Part shown: piece by piece, positions 57,951 through 64,000 of the stretch
Position numbering within the stretch: position 1 is the stretch's first letter
Layout: each line of letters begins with the position of its first letter
Assembly (NCBI RefSeq): GCF_030463565.1
Contig: NC_134675.1
Span: forward strand, 12,111,862 to 12,175,861
Length of the DNA: 64,000 bases
Reading direction: 5' to 3'
Origin: Pelecanus crispus
Lineage: Eukaryota > Chordata > Aves > Pelecaniformes > Pelecanidae
Program-made: the position numbers and the translations under genes
The notes under the pieces: generated by a model
What the model was told of the DNA's origin: nothing
Database searches by the model: none
What the model saw: only the letters and a program-made list of their open reading frames with translations

Positions 57951-58377
57951 CAGGGGGGCGATGAGGGAGGTGGGAACCACTTTGCTAAGCTGGACTCGGG
58001 CATCTCATGAGAGAAGAGGTGTGGAAGGAGGCTGGTGGATGCAGCCCACGGCATGGTGAGGCTGGGAGGCTGGAACAGGATTACAGGAGGTCTCCTGCAA
58101 TCTCAGCTATTGTGTGAAACAAGGACTTGCTGTGTCTGGCTTCTCCTGGGGAGCCCAGATGTGGTCTCCCCGGTGCCCTCAGAGGAGCATGCTCCCTTCC
58201 CCTGGAGCTCTGAGCTCCAGTCACAATGGCCCATCAGTGTCACTGGGCTCTGTCACCACAACGACACACTGTTGACTCCTGTCCAGCCTCTGGTTCGTAG
58301 GTCCCCCAGGCCCGTTCAGCACGGCTGCTTGCTCACCCATCCTGATGCATGGGGTTTCTCCTTCCCAACTGCAGGAC
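57951..58377. other. Stretch without recognisable genes
   Basis: Unique sequence between the minisatellite and an LTR. No exon or RNA gene was seen. Confidence 0.4.
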
Positions 58378-59851
58378 TGTGGTGGGTTGACCTTGGCTGG
58401 CCAATAGGTGCCCACCAAGCCACTCTGTTACTCCCCCTCCTCATCTGGACAGGGGAGAGAAAATATAACGAAAGGCTCGTGAGTCAAGATAAGGACAGGG
58501 AGATCACTTAGCAATTACCGTCACGGGCAAAACAGACTCGACTTGGGGAAAATCAGTTTAATTTATTACCAATCAAAACTGAGTAGGGTAATGAGAAATA
58601 AAAACCAAATCTTAAAACGCTTTCCCCCCACCCCTCCCTTCTGCCCAGGCTCAACTTTACTCCCGATTTTCTCCACCTCCTCCCCAGAGCAGCACAGGGG
58701 TATGGGGAATGGGGGTTGCAGTCAGTTCATCACACGTTGTCTCTGCTGCTACTTCCTCACTCTCTTCCCCTGCTCCAGCATGGGATCCCTCCCATGGAAG
58801 ACAGTCCTCCACAAACTTCTCCAACGTGAGTCCAAGTGTCGGGTCCTGCACTTCAGTCACAACAACCCCATGCAACGCTACAGGCTTGGGGAAGAGTGGC
58901 TGGAAAGCTGCCTGGCGGAAAAGGACCTGGGGGTGTTGGTGGACAGCCGGTTGAACATGAGCCAGCAGTGTGCCCAGGTGGCCAAGAAGGCCAACAGCAT
59001 CCTGGCTTGTATCAGGAATAGTGTGGCCAGCAGGAGCAGGGAGGTGATTGTTCCCCTGTACTCGGTGCTGGTGAGGCCGCACCTGGAATGCTGTGTCCAG
59101 TTTTGGGCCCCTCAGTACAAGAAGGACATTGAGTTGCTGGAGCGTGTTCAGAAAAGGGCAACAAGGCTGGTAAAGGGTCTGGAGCACAGGCCTTATGAGG
59201 AGCGGCTGAGGGAACTGGGATTGTTTAGTCTGGAGAAGAGGAGGCTGAGGGGAGACCTTATCACTCTCTACAACTACCTGAAAGGAGGTTGTAGCAAGGT
59301 GGGTGTTGGTCTCTTCTCCCAAGTAGTTAGCGATACGATGAGAGGAAATGGGCTTAAGCTGCGCCAGGGGAGGTTTAGGTTGGAAATTAGGAAAAATTTC
59401 TTTACGGAAAGGGTGGTCAGGAATTGGAACAGGCTGCCCAGAGAGGTGGTGGAGTCACCATCCCTGGAAGTGTTCAAAAAACGGGTAGATGTGGCACTTC
59501 GGGACATGGTTTAGTCTAGTCTACCCTTGATTGGCTTAGAGTAGACTTGGTAATGTTAGGTTAATGGTTGGACTGGATGATCTTAAAGGTCTTTTCCAAC
59601 CTAAATGATTCTATGATTCTACCATGGTCACTCTTCTCTTCCAGCTGTTGTTGCACAGCATTTTTTTTCCCATTCTTAAATATGTTATCACAGAGGTGCT
59701 ACCACTGTCACTGATTGGCTCAGCTTTGGCCAGTGGCTGGTCCATCTTGGAGCCATCTGGAACTGGCTCTGTCAGACATGGGGGAAGCTTCTGGCATCTT
59801 CTCACAGAAGCCACCCCCGCTACCAAAACTTTGCCATGCAAACCTAATACA
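58378..59851 (-). mobile_element. LTR, family B copy 2, split by a CR1
   Basis: Termini TGTGGTGGGTTGACC and CTAATACA match copy 1 at 12,762-13,911. The element is interrupted from about 58,832 to 59,621 by a CR1 and resumes with the TTCTTAAATATGTTATCACAGAGG segment. Flanking 5-mers AGGAC (58,373-58,377) and AAGAC (59,852-59,856) match at four of five bases. AATAAA on - lies near 58,560. The tandem repeat block of copy 1 is mostly absent. Confidence 0.85.
58832..59621 (+). mobile_element. CR1 LINE 3' end nested in LTR B
   Basis: This is a 5'-truncated CR1. The frame begins [13 protein letters not shown], passes [15 protein letters not shown] and [11 protein letters not shown], and reaches the ORF2 stop at 59,514. 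The 3' UTR ends in ATGATTCTATGATTCTA at about 59,605-59,620. The coding part is free of stops over about 225 codons, so it is among the younger CR1 pieces here. Confidence 0.92.
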
Positions 59852-60355
59852 AAGACTCACCCTTTCCCCCATCCAACATCAGCAGGCTCCCATCAGCCGG
59901 TTTCTCCAGGTCCCTCTGAACATCAGTCCTGCACTCCAATATACTCACCACTGCTCAGTTTGGTATTGCCCCCCAGCTGGCTGAGACCGTCCCCATCCCA
60001 TCATCCAGGGCACCGGTGAAGGCTTCAAGGAGCACTGGCCCCAGGAATGACCCTGCAGGGATGTTGCCAGCTGGACGGGGCACTGCTGACACCCCCCTGC
60101 AGCCCTCCCACCATCCAGGTTTCCACCCACCTTCTTCTCCCCTTCTCCTGGCCACGTCTCCCCACTCTGCCAGTGAGGACACCATGGGGAACCATGTCCC
60201 AGACCTTGAAGGGTCACAATAAATGGCCCCCATTGCTCTCCCCTTGTCCCCAGCCCACTGCTCCCATGGCAGCAGGCAGGCAGGTCAGGCAGGTGCCACT
60301 TGCCCTTGGTAAATCCTGTCCTGCTCCCCGCAGCCACCACCATGTTCTCCCTGGA

Positions 60356-61516
60356 TGTATTGGCTGAGATGGAGTTAATCTTCCCCATAGCAGCCCTGTC
60401 GTGGTTTAGCCCCAGCCAGCAACTAAACACCACGCAGCCGCTCGCTCACTCCCCCTACCCCAATGGGATGGGGGAGAGAATTGGAGGAGTAAGAGTAAGA
60501 AACACTCCTGGGTTGAGATAAGAACAGTTTAATAATTGAAATAAAGTAAAATAGTAATGCTAATAGTAACAGTATAATAATGATAATAATAATAATGATA
60601 TACGAAGCAAGTGATGCACAATGCAATTGCTCACCACCCACCGACCGATACCCAGACAGTTCCCGAGCAGCGATCACTGCTCCCTGGCCACCCCCCCCCA
60701 GTTTATATACTGAGCATGACGTCATGTGGTATGGAATAGCCCTTTGGTCAGTTTGGATCAACTATTCTGGCTGTGCCCCCTCCCAGTTTCTTGTGCGCCT
60801 GGCAGAGCATGGGAAGCTGAAAAAGTCCTTGACTAGCATAAGCAGTACTCAGCAACAACTAAAAACATCAGCGTGTTATCAACATTCTTCTCCTAAATCC
60901 AAAACACAGCACTATGCCTGCTACTAGGAAGAAAATTAACTCTATCCCAGCCGAAACCAGGACAAGCCCTCATAGTGCTGTGCTTTGTATTGGTATCTAG
61001 AAAGGTGTTGATAACACACCAGTGTTTTGGCTACTGCTGAGCAGTGCTCCCACAGCATCAAGGCTGTCTCTCCAACATTTCCCCCCTCACCAGTAGGCTG
61101 GGGGTGGGCAAAGATCTTGGGAGGGGCCATAGCCAGGACAGCTGACCCAAACTGACCAAAGGGATATTCCATACCATATGACATCAGCTCAGCAATAAAA
61201 GCTAAGAGAAAGGAGGAGGAAGGGGGCATTCGTTATTACGGCGTTTGTCTTCCAGAGCAACCGCTACGTGTACCAAAGCCCTGCTTCCCAGGAAGTGGCT
61301 AGACATTGCCTGCTGATGGGAAGTAGAGAATAAAATCTTTGTTTTCCTTTTGCTTCCGCATGGCCTTTGCTTTTGCTTTTGCTTTTTATTAAACTGCCTT
61401 TATCTCGACCCACAATTTTTTTTCCATCTCATTTTCTCCCCACCTGTCCTGCTGAGGAGGGGAGCAATAGGGCAGCTTGGCGGCACCTGGCGTCCAGCCA
61501 AGGTCAACCCACCACA
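60356..61516 (+). mobile_element. Solo LTR, family C, broken by LTR A
   Basis: Ends TGTATTGGCTG and CAACCCACCACA are flanked by an exact target duplication CTGGA (60,351-60,355 and 61,517-61,521). Bases 60,397-60,964 are a later LTR A insertion. The rest, about 590 bp, is related to family A but lies in the opposite orientation: it reads CATACCATATGACATCAGCTCAG then CAATAAAAG on +, with an AATAAA near 61,330. Confidence 0.88.
60397..60964 (-). mobile_element. Solo LTR, family A copy 5, nested in LTR C
   Basis: This 568-bp element has TGTCGTGG and ACCAGGACA termini and an exact target duplication AGCCC (60,392-60,396 and 60,965-60,969). It is nearly identical to the provirus 5' LTR at 24,627-25,195, so it belongs to the same young subgroup. 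Sense -. Confidence 0.95.
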
Positions 61517-61610
61517 CTGGACCATTGCATGCCCAGGATGACGTGCTCCATCTTCTTCCCAGGAGCAAGGCTCTTCTCCGACCAGAACAAAGCTTAACCC
61601 TAGGACAGGC

Positions 61611-62139
61611 TGTGGCTGAGGGCAGGTGATGGAGGGAGGAAAAAGGGCAAGACAGGAGCCAGTGACAGCCAGTGACAGAGGTGAGGGGCAGACAGTAAAA
61701 CCAAAGGACTCCCCAAGGGGGACAGCTTGGAGACACCAATGGCACTATCATAACCAGCTTAACAAGGTGCAAGAGGCACCTCCCAAACCAGTGCATGGGC
61801 ACCAGCCTCAGAGAAAGGCAGCAGAGGTGAGCAGGACTCCGTACCAACATCCCCGCCCTGGGTCATGGGAGCCGAGGCTGGAGGGCAGGGGCAGGGGATG
61901 TAAGCATGGGTGTGAGTGTGAGACACAGAAATACAGTCTCTTTTCCATAAGTCTTGTTTTAAAATGCAGACACCTTCTTTCCCAACCTGCCTCCCCAGAG
62001 CTTTGCAATGTGGTTGAGGCAATGGTGCACAGGGATGTGGCTGTGCAGGAGGGGAAGGGTGTCTTTGCTGTGCACCCCCAGTTCCTGTCCCTCATTCCTG
62101 TGATGGAGAGGGGGCCTCAGAATCAATCCCTGGACCAGA
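61611..62139 (-). other. 3' flank of CD72-like pseudogene 2
   Basis: Read on -, the bases align with the 3' flank of pseudogene 1 (56,955-57,480), including the GTATTTT/GCATTTTAAA and GGAAAA motifs and the GTGCCATTGGTGTC stretch. No separate gene was recognised. Confidence 0.6.
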
Positions 62140-63327
62140 GGAAGTAGGGACTTGGATGGGCTGCTCAGATTTGGGGGCTGCTCACAGATCCATGGAAAAT
62201 GGTAAGAGCAGAAGGAGCAGCTTATCTTCCCAGAGGCTGTTTTTGCACAGTGGGCGAACCAATCGTTCCTAGAAGGGAAGGAGCATGTGAGACATGCCGC
62301 CACCATGCTCCCAGCCTGCTGCCAGCCCCACTGTGCCCCCCATGCAGCTGCAGCCCCAGGGCCCCTTAGCCTGGGCAGGAAGGCCAGAGCACTGCCCATG
62401 CCCAAGCATCAGCCCCATGGCCGGGACAGACACCTGGGCAGTACCCAGCACCTCTATCCATGGCTGGCGAAGGTGGGAGAGCTGCAGGTGGCCAAGATGG
62501 AACAACTTACTCTTTATATGGCTTCTCATCCAGCCCCTCAGGTTTATCACTATGATTTTGATATCTCTCTCCAATCCAGTATGAGGCACCAGGTGCCTGC
62601 ACAAAATGCTGGGGGGAGAGAAGCTGTCAACTGCCTGCCCCATGCCCAGCACCCACCTGGTGCCCGGGAGCTCTGGGGCCAGCTGTGCTCCACCCCACAG
62701 CCTGCCAGGACTGGCACCCAGGGCTCGTGGTGCCACAAGGCAATAGGAAGGCAATGAGAAGGCAGTGGGAAGGCAGTGGGAGGCAGTGGGAGGCAGTTTA
62801 GGCAGATGGAGGGCAGCTCAGGGCAGCCAAGCAAGAAGCAGCACCGCCCCAGGGCCCCCATCCCCAGGCACCCTCTGGCCCCAACCGCCCCCCAGCAGCC
62901 CGGCCCTCACCCAGCCCCAAACCTGCTCCCGGTGCCCCTCTCCCCAGCTGCCCCCCACCCCGCGTCCCCTGCCCCGACTCACAGCAAGCCCCCAGGGCCA
63001 CGGTGGCCACCAGCAGCAGCAGCAGGCTGGCTGCCAGCAGCCCCGCAGGGATGCGCCGCCTCCGGGGCCAGTGCCCTACAAAAGATGAGCGCCCACGGGC
63101 ATCACCCTGCATCCCCGCTGCCACTGCCCGGTGTGCCCCCAACCCATCCCCCCCATGGTGGTGGCCGCAGCCGGGCTCTCACCTGGGCTGGTTGCCACGG
63201 GCGCTGGCCCCAGCTGCACATTCTTGTAGGGGCTCTCGGCCTCAGAGGGTGCTGCAGGGCAGGTGGGGACGGTGAGTGGTGGAGCCATGGCAAACCTCAG
63301 GTTGGTGTAGACCACGCTCTAGGCCAT
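62140..63327 (-). pseudogene. CD72-like pseudogene 2, inverted copy
   Basis: On - the first exon (ATG at 63,325-63,327) carries the same codon-3 TAG and VVYTNLRF motif as pseudogene 1. The SPYKNV exon and the membrane exon (62,983-63,075) follow, and identity to 55,407-56,026 is very high. Beyond the short tandem array similarity stops. The stalk and first lectin exons are gone. The last lectin exon (62,268 down to about 62,140, after a CTTCTAG acceptor) reads PWICEQ but has diverged and lost its stop position. It is a decayed second copy. Confidence 0.85.
62736..62800. repeat. Short tandem repeat, 10-11 bp units (copy 2)
   Basis: TGGGAGGCAG units, the reverse complement of the array at 55,930-56,050, mark the inner edge of the highly similar inverted segment. 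Confidence 0.75.
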
Positions 63328-63485
63328 GCAGGCGGGTGCTGCCCCGGGTGGCAGCAGTTTGAGGACTCGGTCCTGCCCTGCTCTGCCGCAGTCAGGTGGC
63401 AGGCCGTGGCCAAGACTGTGTGGGGTGGAGCTACTTCTTCATGTGCAGACAAGCAGAAGTAGTCATGTTATTTGCAAAAAGTGGT

Positions 63486-63491
63486 TTTATT
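63486..63491 (-). terminator. Candidate polyadenylation signal for a gene to the right
   Basis: Plus-strand TTTATT gives AATAAA on -, upstream of CD72-like pseudogene 2. In mammals SIT1 lies on the same strand next to CD72, so this could be its 3' end. No SIT1-like coding sequence is visible before the window ends. Confidence 0.25.
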
Positions 63492-64000
63492 TCTGAGGCC
63501 ACTCTCAGTTTGGGGAGGAACGAGCTCCATCCTGGGCAGCACACTCTGCATCCACCTCTCCAGGCTGCAAGGAGCCCCTGGAGCCCATGCGTAGTGGCCA
63601 CAGTGGGGCCGTGCACCGCCATGCTTCACCTTCCCTATCCCACCCCCTGCCAGGAGAGAGGGGCTTGGTCCTCCACATGTGCCAGGAGGGACACCCAGAG
63701 ATGTCCATGTGGGAGCTGCATGCTGGTGGCATGACCCAGGTGGTCTCTATTGACCCCGTAACAGCCCCCAGGACCAAACCCCTCCAAGCCAAGCCCCAGC
63801 AGGCCTTTTAGGCTCTTGTGCATCACCCAGCCTCAAAGCAAAGTGTGTTTGCTGCAACCTCTGCAGACTGGGCAGGCACCAGGAGACAAGCTGCTGCTCA
63901 GCCCAAGCCCTCTGCGTGACCTGGAAGGCAAAGGGTCACCTCTCAGCTGCCTTCCCCAAGAATCATAAACCCCGGGCAGCCACCATGATCAGAAAGCCCA
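63492..64000. other. Right edge, no gene recognised
   Basis: Unique sequence with short overlapping frames on both strands. It could be the 3' UTR of a - strand gene, given the polyA-like signal at 63,486, but no coding exon was identified. Confidence 0.35.

Larger units (their letters stand above)
59990..61610 (-). mobile_element. CR1 fragment, split by nested LTRs
   Basis: Degenerate CR1 ORF2 sequence on - lies at about 59,990-60,350 and continues at 61,517-61,610. The gap is LTR C with LTR A inside it. The inner part matches the + strand CR1 piece at 54,690-54,890 so closely that a local duplication is more likely than two independent insertions. Confidence 0.65.

Noticed and set aside
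63505-63826. SIT1 coding sequence at the right edge
   Set aside because: Neither open frame on - shows a membrane segment or tyrosine motifs. Only a polyA-like signal supports a gene there.

Overview
This is vertebrate nuclear DNA, almost certainly from a bird. The evidence is the abundance of CR1 LINE fragments ending in the avian ATTCTATG-type 3' repeat, several families of avian-type retroviral LTRs, and the microsynteny. The window carries a multi-exon TESK1 gene on the + strand (37,641-47,799), followed tail to tail by CD72 on the - strand (53,834-50,407). The same TESK1/CD72 neighbourhood exists at human 9p13. Human chromosome 9 is largely homologous to the avian Z, so Z linkage is plausible but cannot be shown from the sequence.

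Region 1-37 kb is mostly a repeat landfill. It holds solo LTRs of at least seven families (called A to G here), several nested in one another with clean 5-bp target duplications, plus CR1 pieces. One nearly complete env-less provirus lies on the - strand (18,309-25,195): LTR, tRNA-Lys-type primer site, gag, protease/RT/RNase H/integrase, polypurine tract, LTR. Its gag and pol share one reading frame broken only by two amber codons, and its Gag begins with a predicted multi-pass membrane domain. Near 16.7-17.9 kb are remnants of host protein tyrosine phosphatase exons, one of them split by a CR1 insertion flanked by an 8-bp target duplication.

Region 37-49 kb is TESK1: a CpG-rich promoter and first exon, a long first intron containing a solo LTR, then nine compact exons with consensus splice sites and a polyadenylation signal at 48,771. 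Region 49-64 kb is a CD72 family cluster. The apparently intact CD72 gene has seven exons in frame, encoding an ITIM-bearing tail, a membrane segment, a coiled-coil stalk and a C-type lectin-like domain. A broken CD72-like copy lies head to head with it on the + strand (55,407-56,954). A second broken copy lies further out in inverted orientation (63,327-62,140, - strand). Both broken copies share a stop at codon 3. A minisatellite, CR1 pieces and nested LTRs fill the space between them.

TESK1 is a cytoskeletal (cofilin-directed) kinase and CD72 an inhibitory B-cell co-receptor. They are neighbours by synteny, not partners in one pathway. Large stretches (8-12 kb, 25.7-31.4 kb, 34.8-37.4 kb) show no exon I can recognise.
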